A stretch of DNA of 64,000 nt from Candidatus Zhuqueibacterota bacterium. Lineage in GTDB: Bacteria > Zhuqueibacterota > Zhuqueibacteria > Oceanimicrobiales > Oceanimicrobiaceae. The stretch lies in the NCBI GenBank assembly GCA_029262005.1, contig JAJDAG010000008.1, positions 1-64,000 on the forward strand, given 5' to 3'. The position numbers and the translations under genes are program-made. Below the pieces are notes generated by a model, which ran no database searches, was not told where the DNA came from, and saw only the letters and a list, made by a program, of their open reading frames with translations. The number at the start of each line of letters is the position of its first letter. Within the stretch, counting starts at the first letter, position 1. This document shows positions 17,859-25,327 of this stretch, piece by piece.

Positions 17859-18296
17859 ATGACAACAGCACCACCTAAGATTGATATTGGCCAAGACGTC
17901 AGAGCGCTTTGTACTAAATGCAAAAGTGAAACCATACATGTGATTACAAAAATAGACGGAGATGTTATCAAAAAGGTCTATTGTAAGGCCTGCAACTCCA
18001 CCCACGTTTATAAAACCCTGAAAACGGAAGCGGCTCGTGCAGCGAAGAAAACCGGAGCAACCTCAGCCACAGCCAGAAAGGGTCGCAGGAGTACCAAATG
18101 GACAACCCTCGTGGCCGACATTGAAGAAGATAATATTGTAGATTACGAAATCAGTAAAGACTTTAGCTCAATTGAAGTGATTCGCCACAAGAATTTTGGT
18201 GTTGGTGTCATTACCAAAGTGCTCGACACAAATAAAATCGAAGTTGTCTTTGAGGAAAACAAGAAGGTTCTTGCCCAAAATTGGCAAGCAGAGTAA
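17859..18296 (+). CDS. Zinc-ribbon small protein with FGxG tudor-like C-terminal domain
   Basis: A 145-residue paralog of the preceding gene. The N-terminus holds two CxxC pairs (CTKC and CKAC about 20 residues apart), a likely zinc ribbon. A basic Ala/Lys-rich linker with ARKGRRS follows, then the shared C-terminal domain (HKNFGVGVITKVLD, KIEVVFEENKKVLAQNW). More than half of the residues in the last 60 are identical to the neighbour. A good AGGAGG lies ten bases before ATG 17859, and an intrinsic terminator separates the two genes, so each has its own transcript. Binding to DNA or RNA is inferred from the modules. Confidence 0.75.
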   Translation: MTTAPPKIDIGQDVRALCTKCKSETIHVITKIDGDVIKKVYCKACNSTHVYKTLKTEAARAAKKTGATSATARKGRRSTKWTTLVADIEEDNIVDYEISKDFSSIEVIRHKNFGVGVITKVLDTNKIEVVFEENKKVLAQNWQAE

Positions 18297-18359
18297 CAAA
18301 TTTGAGTTTCGCAAAGGCAAACGAATGACATGAACCCGGCTCTTCTTAAACAAAACCCA

Positions 18360-19559
18360 CTAACGCCGCCGATTGCCAACTACAAATAAACACACCTGAG
18401 CCGGTGCACGAAATCTGAAGGGCATCAGCGCAAAACCCAGTCCGTTGTTGATATTCGTGAACATATTTTGCACCAAGCGCCCCCTGTTATAATAGGGGGT
18501 TTCCACTTTAGCAAGCGTCACAGCTTTGCCAAACAGCTTAAGTACAATCTGCCCCCCATGCGTGTGACCAGCAAAAAAAAAGTGGTAACCACGCTCGGCA
18601 ACCAATTCGATCATGGACTCAGATGGCTGATGCGTTATTGCAATATCGAGGACACCGCGCGGTTGTTGCCCCATCAAATAGTTCAAAGTATCCAGGTTTG
18701 TTTTTTCCCGATAATGGTTGGTGATAAATGTGAGCAACAGCCTATCATTCCCCAATTTTACAAATTGATTTGCGTCTTGCCATACAGCGATATTATGCGT
18801 AAGGAGAATATTCATCACTTTTTCTGAACCAATAAGCGCATCATGATCACCAAGACAGGCCACCACACCGCAACCGGATTTTACTTTTCCAAGCAACAAT
18901 GCGGCCTCCTGGAGCAAATCCTCATTTGAGGCGGCTAAATCACCTGTGAAAATGACCAGGTCAGGAGCCAATTTGCTGACTTTCTTAAGATAGCGCTTGA
19001 GTCGGCGCACCCTGGTACGCTTGTCGAGCAAAAAATCACTAATGTGGACGATTCTGAGTCCATCGATCTTTCCACGTAGATTGTCGAATTTCACAGTAGT
19101 TTTCGAAACGCGGATCAAGAATGTATCCAACAGAATTCTAAAAATCACATAAACCGAATATGCTGCCAAAAATCCAAAAACGACATAATATTCATAATGA
19201 ATCCAGGACTCCTTGAGCGGCTTATACAGAGGGTGAAAAGGCAACTTCAAAAAATCGATTAAAAGCAACCAGGGCGAAACCTCGGCTGCGAGAATTGCTC
19301 CAAAACCAAACGGCCATGCGAGCATATCAATTATTTTCGAGCGCCCGGCAAGAACAAGCTCCACTTTTTCAGGGGCAATCGTTTTAAGAACTATTAGCAG
19401 CAAAGGATAAAGAGAGCAAATTATAAGAACCCCGCCTAAATAAGGAAAAAGCGTGGCGCGGGAAAGACCTAAAACCACAGCGGTGGAGACGTAGATTTTG
19501 CTTCCCACATATAGGTAGGCAACGATAAGCAGAGGAAAAAGTGAAAGCAGTAGTCGCAA
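18360..19559 (-). CDS. Membrane-anchored metallophosphoesterase with altered metal-binding motif
   Basis: A 399-residue calcineurin-like phosphoesterase. Four N-terminal hydrophobic segments (about residues 1-165) anchor it in the membrane, as in YkuE/YaeI-type proteins of lipid or envelope metabolism. The catalytic domain shows VIFTGDLA, AITHQP and FAGHTHGGQI. The first motif, normally DLH, is DFL (HISDFLLDK), so a metal-binding histidine is lost, and the GNHD motif reads GDHD. Catalysis may be reduced or altered. It starts 12 bases after the stop of the AhpD-like selenoprotein candidate and is probably cotranscribed with it. Confidence 0.82.
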   Translation of the reverse strand: MRLLLSLFPLLIVAYLYVGSKIYVSTAVVLGLSRATLFPYLGGVLIICSLYPLLLIVLKTIAPEKVELVLAGRSKIIDMLAWPFGFGAILAAEVSPWLLLIDFLKLPFHPLYKPLKESWIHYEYYVVFGFLAAYSVYVIFRILLDTFLIRVSKTTVKFDNLRGKIDGLRIVHISDFLLDKRTRVRRLKRYLKKVSKLAPDLVIFTGDLAASNEDLLQEAALLLGKVKSGCGVVACLGDHDALIGSEKVMNILLTHNIAVWQDANQFVKLGNDRLLLTFITNHYREKTNLDTLNYLMGQQPRGVLDIAITHQPSESMIELVAERGYHFFFAGHTHGGQIVLKLFGKAVTLAKVETPYYNRGRLVQNMFTNINNGLGFALMPFRFRAPAQVCLFVVGNRRR

Positions 19560-19571
19560 ATTGATCGCTGA

Positions 19572-20120
19572 TTATTGGTTAGTCCAGTAAGGCTCGAGTT
19601 CGACACCCGTCCCATCGGCAAGCCGATTCACGAAATTGAAATACCCCGTAATCTGACAGATATCCAGAATAGCGCTATCGCTAAATCCAGCCTCCCGCAA
19701 CAACTCCACATCTGTCGATTCCATTTTCGCCGGCGTTACCGTCAGCTTGTAAGCATAACTTAGCATGGCCATGTCCGCAGAAGAAATCTCGGCCTGGCGA
19801 AAGTCCTCGGCGATTCGCGCAACCAAATCGTCATCTTTAATTAACCGACGGAGTCCCGCTCCGTGATGCGTTATTCAGTAGTGGCAGTTGTTTGCTGCCG
19901 AAACCACAACAGCAATCATTTCCCTCTGAGCCCGCTTTAGCTCGGAGCGGCCGAACATAAGCATCCTATAGAACTCGAAATGCCCTTTCAAAGAAGCTGG
20001 GTTCAAACTGTGGATCTTTAAAATATTGTCAACAGCACCATCCTTCGTCATACACCTATCGAACATTTCCTTGAGATCGCCTTGAGCATCACGCTCCGCA
20101 ATCATCTTTATCCAAGCCAT
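19572..20120 (-). CDS. AhpD-like peroxidase-related protein, probable selenoprotein (CxxU, in-frame TGA at codon 82)
   Basis: Two short reading frames in the same phase, separated by one TGA (19877-19875), together encode 182 residues of the carboxymuconolactone decarboxylase/AhpD family ('peroxidase-related enzyme' group, normally 180-190 residues). Before the TGA the protein reads VSAANNCHY and after it ITHHGAGLRR. The family redox motif is CxxCxxxH, and the TGA stands exactly at the second cysteine, giving CHYUITH. Downstream conservation continues (AMLSYAYKL, FNFVNRLADGTGVELEPYW). A SECIS-like hairpin starts ten bases after the TGA. Selenocysteine is therefore the best reading; a Cys-to-stop mutation or sequencing error is the alternative. 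It would reduce peroxides. Sec machinery genes are outside the window. Confidence 0.8.
19842..19877 (-). promoter_or_regulatory. Bacterial SECIS-like element after the in-frame TGA
   Basis: On the minus strand, ACGGAG (19864-19859) and CTCCGT (19853-19848) form a perfect six-pair stem with the five-base loop CGGGA. The loop starts 16 bases after the TGA and has G at its second position, both within the accepted rules for bacterial SECIS elements. A lower stem TAAC (19873-19870) with GTTA (19845-19842) extends it across an internal loop, placing the TGA at the base. This structure would be bound by SelB. Confidence 0.72.
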
Positions 20121-20172
20121 ATTAGCATCCCCAACTTAAAAAATGTACTTGATTTTTGGGTGAATTTTGTTA

Positions 20173-20242
20173 GTTTTCCCGATGCATCAAACTGATGCAC
20201 ACCTCGCGTAAGAAAACCGCCATGTAAGAAGTTAGCAACTTC
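20173..20242. promoter_or_regulatory. Inverted repeats in the divergent gap before tex
   Basis: TGCATCA (20183-20189) and TGATGCA (20193-20199) form a perfect seven-base inverted repeat, flanked by a wider pair GTTTTC (20173-20178) and GAAAAC (20212-20217). A second perfect repeat, GAAGTT/AACTTC, lies at 20228-20242. They sit between the selenoprotein candidate and tex, so they may be operator sites or RNA hairpins controlling either gene. Confidence 0.4.
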
Positions 20243-20276
20243 ACTGAAAAAATCAATTTATTTCAGGAGACCCGAA

Positions 20277-22442
20277 TTGCAGTCACAAGATTTTTACGCA
20301 CTCATTGCCGATGAGTTAAAAGTTAATGCGCGGCAAGTGCAAAGTACCGTTGAACTACTAGACGAAGGAAATACACTTCCGTTTATCGCGCGTTACCGCA
20401 AGGAAGTAACAGGCGGCCTTGATGAAGAACAAATTCGACATATCGAAGATCGCATTCGCTATGTGCGCAATTTGGAAGAAAGAAAACAAACCATACTGGA
20501 GTCCATTGAGAAACAAGGAAAATTAACTCCTGAACTACAAGCTAAAATAACAAGAGCGACCATGCTGCAGGAGCTGGAAGATCTCTATTTGCCGTATCGG
20601 CCCAAGAAACGCACACGCGCAACCATTGCCCGTGAAAAGGGGCTGGAGCCTCTGGCTGAAATGCTGCTGGCACAGGAACTCGAAAGTGGCGAACTCGATG
20701 AAATCGCGCAACAATTTATTGATCCTGAAAAAGAGGTCAATAACACCGAGGAGGCCTTTTCCGGTGCCAGAGATATCGTGGCCGAAACCATTGCATGCGA
20801 TGCAGATGTAAGAAAAGATATTCGTAAATTTACTTTCAGGACAGGGCTTATGACTTCAAAAGTCCGTGACGGCAAAGAACTGTCTGTCTATGAAATGTAT
20901 GCAGACTACTCTGAGCTGGCCAAAGCGATTCGGCCGCATAGAGTGCTTGCGATGAATCGAGGAGAACGTGAAGGCGTCTTGCGAGTAAGCCTTGAGGTTG
21001 AAGAAGAGCCTGCGTTGAACCTAATACATAAACGATATTTAAAAAATAAAAAATCCGTTTTTGTCGAGCAGGCAACCCTGGCAATGGCTGATTCCTATCA
21101 CAGGTTGGTTGCCCCGGCAATTCAGCGCGACATCCGCAATCACATGACAGAGCAGGCAGACGAACATGCCATTGCCGTTTTTGCTGAAAATGTGAGAAAC
21201 CTCTTTCTGGCGCCCCCTGTCCGGGAAAAGATTATCATGGGAATCGACCCGGGATACCGCACAGGTTGTAAAGTGGCGGTTATTGACGAAACAGGAAAAT
21301 ATATCGAAGGCATTACAATTTACCCGCATCCACCCCAGAAGCGCTGGGATTTCTCCAAGCAACAACTTCTGCAGCTCATAGAAAAACACAATGTCGGAAT
21401 TGTCGCCATTGGCAATGGTACCGCAAGCAGGGAAACCGAACAACTCGCGGCTGAGCTGATTGCAGAACTAAAGGCAGATTTATTCTATGTTATTGTCAGC
21501 GAAGCCGGCGCATCCGTCTATTCTGCTTCGCCGGTTGCTAAAGAAGAATTTCCGGACTTACCGGTGGAAATGCGTGGTAATATATCTATTGCCAGGCGGC
21601 TCATGGATCCGCTATCGGAGTTGGTAAAAATCGATCCAAAATCCATAGGTGTCGGGCTCTACCAGCACGATGTCAACCAAACACGTCTGGCAGACTCGCT
21701 TGATCGCGTTGTCGAGTCGGCCGTGAACTATGTGGGTGTCGATCTCAATACCGCTTCAAAATTATTACTGAAATGTGTGGCCGGCATCAATAGCCGGACA
21801 GCCCAAAATATAGTAGAATACAGAGAGCAGAATGGTCGATTTACTTCTCGCAGTGAATTGACCAAGGTCAAAGGACTTGGCGACAAGGCATTTATGCAAT
21901 CTGCCGGCTTTCTCCGTATTCCGGACGGCGATATTTTTTTGGATGCTACCGCAGTTCACCCGGAGTCATATTCAGCAACAGAAGCGCTTCTGAATATTCT
22001 GGACTTAGAAGAATCCGATGTCAAAACGGACGGCTTAACTTTGAGGCTGAAAGTTCAGCAAAGCAATAAGAGAATGACTGAGATTGCCTCTGAGTGCAGA
22101 GTAGGTGTGCCAACGCTCGAAGATATTATCGAAAGTCTGGAAAAACCAAATCGCGATCCGCGTGATGAAATGCCCAAACCCATTTTGCGCAGTGATGTGC
22201 TCAAGCTGGAAGACCTGAGCGTCGGCATGGTCCTAAAGGGCACAGTCAGAAATGTTGTAGACTTTGGCGCGTTTGTGGATATTGGACTCAAAACAGATGG
22301 GCTGGTGCACAAGAGCATGATGGCAAAGAAGTATGTGAAAAACCCAATGGATTTTACCTCAGTCGGAGATGTCGTCGATGTGAAAGTTCTGAAGATCGAT
22401 GCGGAAAAAGGCAGGATTAGCCTGAGTATGGTTCTCGATTGA
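20277..22442 (+). CDS. tex: Tex-family RNA-binding transcription accessory protein
   Basis: A 721-residue cytoplasmic protein of the Tex/Spt6-like family, which binds nucleic acid and affects transcription. Domains in order are a helical N-terminal region (ELLDEGNTLPFIARYRKE), a YqgF/RNase H-like domain (MGIDPGYRTGCKVAVID), helix-hairpin-helix motifs (SRTAQNIVEYREQNGRF) and a C-terminal S1 domain (VGMVLKGTVRNVVDFGAFVDIG). The start is TTG at 20277, with AGGAGA seven bases upstream and the normal family N-terminus. A hairpin at 22450-22485 follows the stop codon. Confidence 0.95.
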   Translation: MQSQDFYALIADELKVNARQVQSTVELLDEGNTLPFIARYRKEVTGGLDEEQIRHIEDRIRYVRNLEERKQTILESIEKQGKLTPELQAKITRATMLQELEDLYLPYRPKKRTRATIAREKGLEPLAEMLLAQELESGELDEIAQQFIDPEKEVNNTEEAFSGARDIVAETIACDADVRKDIRKFTFRTGLMTSKVRDGKELSVYEMYADYSELAKAIRPHRVLAMNRGEREGVLRVSLEVEEEPALNLIHKRYLKNKKSVFVEQATLAMADSYHRLVAPAIQRDIRNHMTEQADEHAIAVFAENVRNLFLAPPVREKIIMGIDPGYRTGCKVAVIDETGKYIEGITIYPHPPQKRWDFSKQQLLQLIEKHNVGIVAIGNGTASRETEQLAAELIAELKADLFYVIVSEAGASVYSASPVAKEEFPDLPVEMRGNISIARRLMDPLSELVKIDPKSIGVGLYQHDVNQTRLADSLDRVVESAVNYVGVDLNTASKLLLKCVAGINSRTAQNIVEYREQNGRFTSRSELTKVKGLGDKAFMQSAGFLRIPDGDIFLDATAVHPESYSATEALLNILDLEESDVKTDGLTLRLKVQQSNKRMTEIASECRVGVPTLEDIIESLEKPNRDPRDEMPKPILRSDVLKLEDLSVGMVLKGTVRNVVDFGAFVDIGLKTDGLVHKSMMAKKYVKNPMDFTSVGDVVDVKVLKIDAEKGRISLSMVLD

Positions 22443-22449
22443 AAACGCG

Positions 22450-22485
22450 GACTGGGGCGCAACAGCAAAGCATTGCTCCCCAGTC
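22450..22485. terminator. Hairpin between convergent tex and pspA
   Basis: GACTGGGG (22450-22457) pairs with CCCCAGTC (22478-22485), and AGCA with TGCT extend it inside. A T-rich but interrupted tail follows on the plus strand. It lies in the gap where the plus-strand tex and minus-strand PspA transcripts meet and probably terminates tex. Confidence 0.6.
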
Positions 22486-22577
22486 TCTTATTCGTTCCAC
22501 ATGTTTTACTGCTTCGCTATATCTTTTTTTCGGAACAGTTACTTGAAAACAAACGTTTTGGGCCCAGTCGCCTGCCG

Positions 22578-23291
22578 CTAACCCTCAATCCCCATCTTTT
22601 GTTTTAACGCTGCAAGTGAATCTGAAGCTTTTGCGGCAGAAGGAGATTCGAGAGCCTTGTCGATTTCATCGTCAATCCCCAGATTCATGCTGGCGGAAAT
22701 ATCGCCATAGGCATCTGCCAGGGCCTCTTCTTCCTCCACCTTGTTTTTCATCTTCTCCAGCATGGCGATGGTGCTGGAAGAATCAACACTGGACAGTTGC
22801 TGATTTATTTTACGCATTGAAGATGCGGTCCGGGCACGGGCCTTAAGAGTCACCAACTCGGTTTCGTAGCGAGAGATGGTTTGCTTTAGCGTTTGTACTT
22901 TTGCTTGCAGTTGGTCGGCCATTTGTTGTTGTGACTTGTAATTGGCCTGAAAACCCGAAGCCTCGGTGATGGCGTCTTCTTTTCTTGTCAGGGCCTGGCT
23001 CGCCAGGCTTTCAGCTTCAGCCTTGTCGATACCGCCGCCTTCCATTTTCTGCAATAAAAGCATGGCTTTACGCTCATAGTCACCAGCGAGTTTTTTCTTG
23101 TCGTCTGCATCTTTTTTCAGCCGAATCGCGGTGGCCTTCACCTGCGCGAGCGCAGTCATGGCACCCTGTAAATCTTTCTTGAGATCACGAATCCCCTGCT
23201 CTGTCATTTTGATTGGATCTTCGAGTTTGTCAACAATTGAGTGGGCCTCGGATTCTCCCACCTTAAAAATTCTCTGAAAAATGCCTGCCAT
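22578..23291 (-). CDS. pspA: PspA/IM30-family phage shock protein
   Basis: A 237-residue coiled-coil protein of the PspA/IM30 (ESCRT-III-like) family that assembles on the cytoplasmic face of the inner membrane and preserves it under stress. The whole protein is helical with heptad patterns, and starts with GIFQRIFKVGESEAHSIVDKLEDP, typical of the membrane-binding first helix and hairpin; only that opening is conserved strongly. It is the last gene of an eight-gene minus-strand cluster whose other members are the known genomic partners of PspA outside Proteobacteria. No PspF or PspBC is present, so regulation differs from that of E. coli. Confidence 0.93.
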   Translation of the reverse strand: MAGIFQRIFKVGESEAHSIVDKLEDPIKMTEQGIRDLKKDLQGAMTALAQVKATAIRLKKDADDKKKLAGDYERKAMLLLQKMEGGGIDKAEAESLASQALTRKEDAITEASGFQANYKSQQQMADQLQAKVQTLKQTISRYETELVTLKARARTASSMRKINQQLSSVDSSSTIAMLEKMKNKVEEEEALADAYGDISASMNLGIDDEIDKALESPSAAKASDSLAALKQKMGIEG

Positions 23292-23406
23292 TATTCTATC
23301 TCCTTTTTGAGGATTCCGTCACCCATTTTGCAGAACGCTTTAATCGTTCCAGGATGACTTTCCTTTTTATTATTTACAAGAATATAAATCACAACCGTTG
23401 AACTGA

Positions 23407-23802
23407 CTATTTTTTCGAAAATGCAAGAAGCTCGGTGCCATACTCGGCCATTGCCAGAGATAGCGACCGTATAGAACCTTCAATTTCATTTAAATCAAGA
23501 TTTTCAAGTTGCAGTGTATCGCGAAAAAAGACGAATTTACTGTCTTCGTCGAGCACGAACGCCCCGTGCACCAGGGCGCGATTCATCTGCAAAAGACGTT
23601 CAAAAAAGTCGTCAGACGTCTTAGGTGTTTCCATAATAAGCTGCTCCAACACAACAATCGGCGGCTCACAATCCACGATAAGGTTGCTGATACCATTTTC
23701 TTCGTCGTTCACCACTACCAATTCTTCAGCCTCATTTTCATCAACAATTTTCAGATCAAGATCAAGCAAAAAGCTCTTGACTTTATCGAGGTTCTCTGAC
23801 AT
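23407..23802 (-). CDS. YbjN/Tir-chaperone-like protein, PspA partner
   Basis: A 131-residue protein of the YbjN or CesT-like fold family, often named 'molecular chaperone Tir' in Bacteroidetes annotations. Visible blocks are LIVDCEPPIVVLEQLIME, LLQMNRALVHGAFVLDE and FRDTLQLENLDLNEIE, the last being characteristic. The start chosen is ATG 23802, with AGGA upstream; an extension to 23835 overlaps nothing useful and adds a basic stretch unlike the family. It sits between pspA and the J-domain gene. It may act as an adaptor or chaperone for PspA-associated proteins, but this is inferred from its neighbourhood. Confidence 0.72.
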   Translation of the reverse strand: MSENLDKVKSFLLDLDLKIVDENEAEELVVVNDEENGISNLIVDCEPPIVVLEQLIMETPKTSDDFFERLLQMNRALVHGAFVLDEDSKFVFFRDTLQLENLDLNEIEGSIRSLSLAMAEYGTELLAFSKK

Positions 23803-23834
23803 TTTTTTTCTCCTGTGGTTTCTATTTTTTGACA

Positions 23835-24197
23835 TTAATTATTAGACAGTTCTTTACGAAGTTCTTCATAAGCACGATTCAATCCCTGGGTCAACTCATG
23901 CGCTATTTTACGTTTTTCCGGATCACTCGCGTGTAAGTCCGGATGGTATTTTTGCATTTGTTTTTTCCAGGCGCTTTTTACCGTTTTCAGATCTGAGCCG
24001 TATGGCAACTCCAAATTAGCATAGTAAGCAGCAAGCACAGGATCGGTGTTCACTTTCTGTTGTCCTGGCCCATTTTCGGCATTGGCCGCCTCGTTCTTCG
24101 GCATAAACCCGAGTAGATCTTCAATTCCGTCAACTTCAGCATCACTTGAATTTATTCTTGAACGAGCAATTTTGTAGAGGCGATTAATGAGACGCAT
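23835..24197 (-). CDS. J-domain protein
   Basis: A 120-residue protein with a C-terminal J domain, the part of DnaJ-type cochaperones that stimulates the ATPase of DnaK. The HPD tripeptide is present in the YHPDLHASDPEKR stretch, preceded by a helix rich in Lys (KSAWKKQMQ). The first 55 residues are low in similarity and may give specificity to a client, perhaps PspA or its partners. One base separates its ATG from the stop codon of the potassium channel gene, so the genes are cotranscribed and coupled. Confidence 0.88.
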   Translation of the reverse strand: MRLINRLYKIARSRINSSDAEVDGIEDLLGFMPKNEAANAENGPGQQKVNTDPVLAAYYANLELPYGSDLKTVKSAWKKQMQKYHPDLHASDPEKRKIAHELTQGLNRAYEELRKELSNN

Positions 24198-24198
24198 G

Positions 24199-25236
24199 TC
24201 AAATCACGGTCCTGCTTTTTTGACCACCAGCTGTAATTACAATCAGATGATCCCCCTGGCCAACCACAATATTTTCATCCGGATTGGACACAACCTCCCC
24301 CTTGTCACCACGCTGAACTGCGAGAATTGTGTAGTTATATTTTTTTTTGATTTCGGTAAAAATATCAATAAATGACTTATCAATCATCTCTTCAGGCACC
24401 GGAATCTTCGACAGGTCATTTCCATAGCGCAGGCTTAGTAATTCTGAAACTACTTTGCTGATTCCGTGATCCACTGTTGCCCGGGAAACCAGTCGGCTAC
24501 TGAATTGACTGCCGACAATAATTTCATTTGCATTGGCACGTTCGCAATGCTGTACATTTGCTTCACTCTCAAGCTCAACGATAGTGTAAACACCGGGATA
24601 CAGACTTTCAACCGTCAGCGTTGTTAAAACCACCTTGGCATCGCGGGCATTTGCATCGAGCCGGTCATCACCAATGATCACAGCCGTTTTGGCTTGAGCC
24701 AGATTAGCGCGCCTGAGTGTTTCTTCATTTACGCTGCCATTAATAAAGTAAAGTTCATCATCATCAATGGGTTTGGTCTCCAGTTCCGCTATCAATACCA
24801 ACGGCGCGGACTTCGTGCGCGGATCCATACGCAACTCATGAATAATATCTTTGGCCCGATAGTTCCACTCGCACAAAATGATATGATCTTCAAATTCGAA
24901 CGAACGCATACCTCGATCTTCTTTCATTTTTCTCTCAACAAATATACTCGCAATAGTCGCGGTAAACAAGCCTAAAATGCCAATTCCAAAAATCATCACA
25001 ACAACGCTGACGACCCGGCCGCCGAGTGTTTGTGCGGAAACATCGCCGTAACCCACAGTCGTGACTGTGGCGAAAATCAACCAGAGTGCCGAGTAGAACG
25101 ACAGCTCAGGCTCAAACAGCATTAAACCACCAGCCCCAACCAAGATTAAAATTGCTACAATCAGCAGGATGCGGTCGATATTTTCGCGCTGTAGAGCTTT
25201 TCGCAGAAAATTAAGTTGTGAAAAAAATTGCTTCAT
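24199..25236 (-). CDS. Potassium channel with RCK (TrkA) domains
   Basis: A 345-residue ion channel subunit. Two membrane helices (about residues 20-40 and 75-98) flank a pore loop with the potassium selectivity filter TTVGYGD. A TrkA-N (RCK-N) domain (DHIILCEWNYRAKDII) and a TrkA-C domain (IVVGQGDHLIVITAGG) follow. This is the MthK/GsuK-like layout, gated by ions or nucleotides. The N-domain glycine motif is CEWNYRA rather than the canonical GxGxxG, so nucleotide binding may be lost. It belongs to the PspA cluster, where it may respond to changed membrane potential. Confidence 0.92.
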   Translation of the reverse strand: MKQFFSQLNFLRKALQRENIDRILLIVAILILVGAGGLMLFEPELSFYSALWLIFATVTTVGYGDVSAQTLGGRVVSVVVMIFGIGILGLFTATIASIFVERKMKEDRGMRSFEFEDHIILCEWNYRAKDIIHELRMDPRTKSAPLVLIAELETKPIDDDELYFINGSVNEETLRRANLAQAKTAVIIGDDRLDANARDAKVVLTTLTVESLYPGVYTIVELESEANVQHCERANANEIIVGSQFSSRLVSRATVDHGISKVVSELLSLRYGNDLSKIPVPEEMIDKSFIDIFTEIKKKYNYTILAVQRGDKGEVVSNPDENIVVGQGDHLIVITAGGQKSRTVI

Positions 25237-25327
25237 GCTACAGCGTTTTTAGTATTAACCTGCCAATTTGCGTATGAAAACATTGCCACCTCAGATGCTA
25301 ATAAACAAATGAGACGTAAACTTAACC

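Noticed and set aside
19572-20120. Reading the locus as two separate small genes (19572-19826 and 19875-20120) or as a simple pseudogene
   Set aside because: Both parts are in the same phase, join without loss into one normal-length family member, and the only defect is a TGA at the redox cysteine followed by a SECIS-like hairpin. A point mutation remains possible but is less likely.
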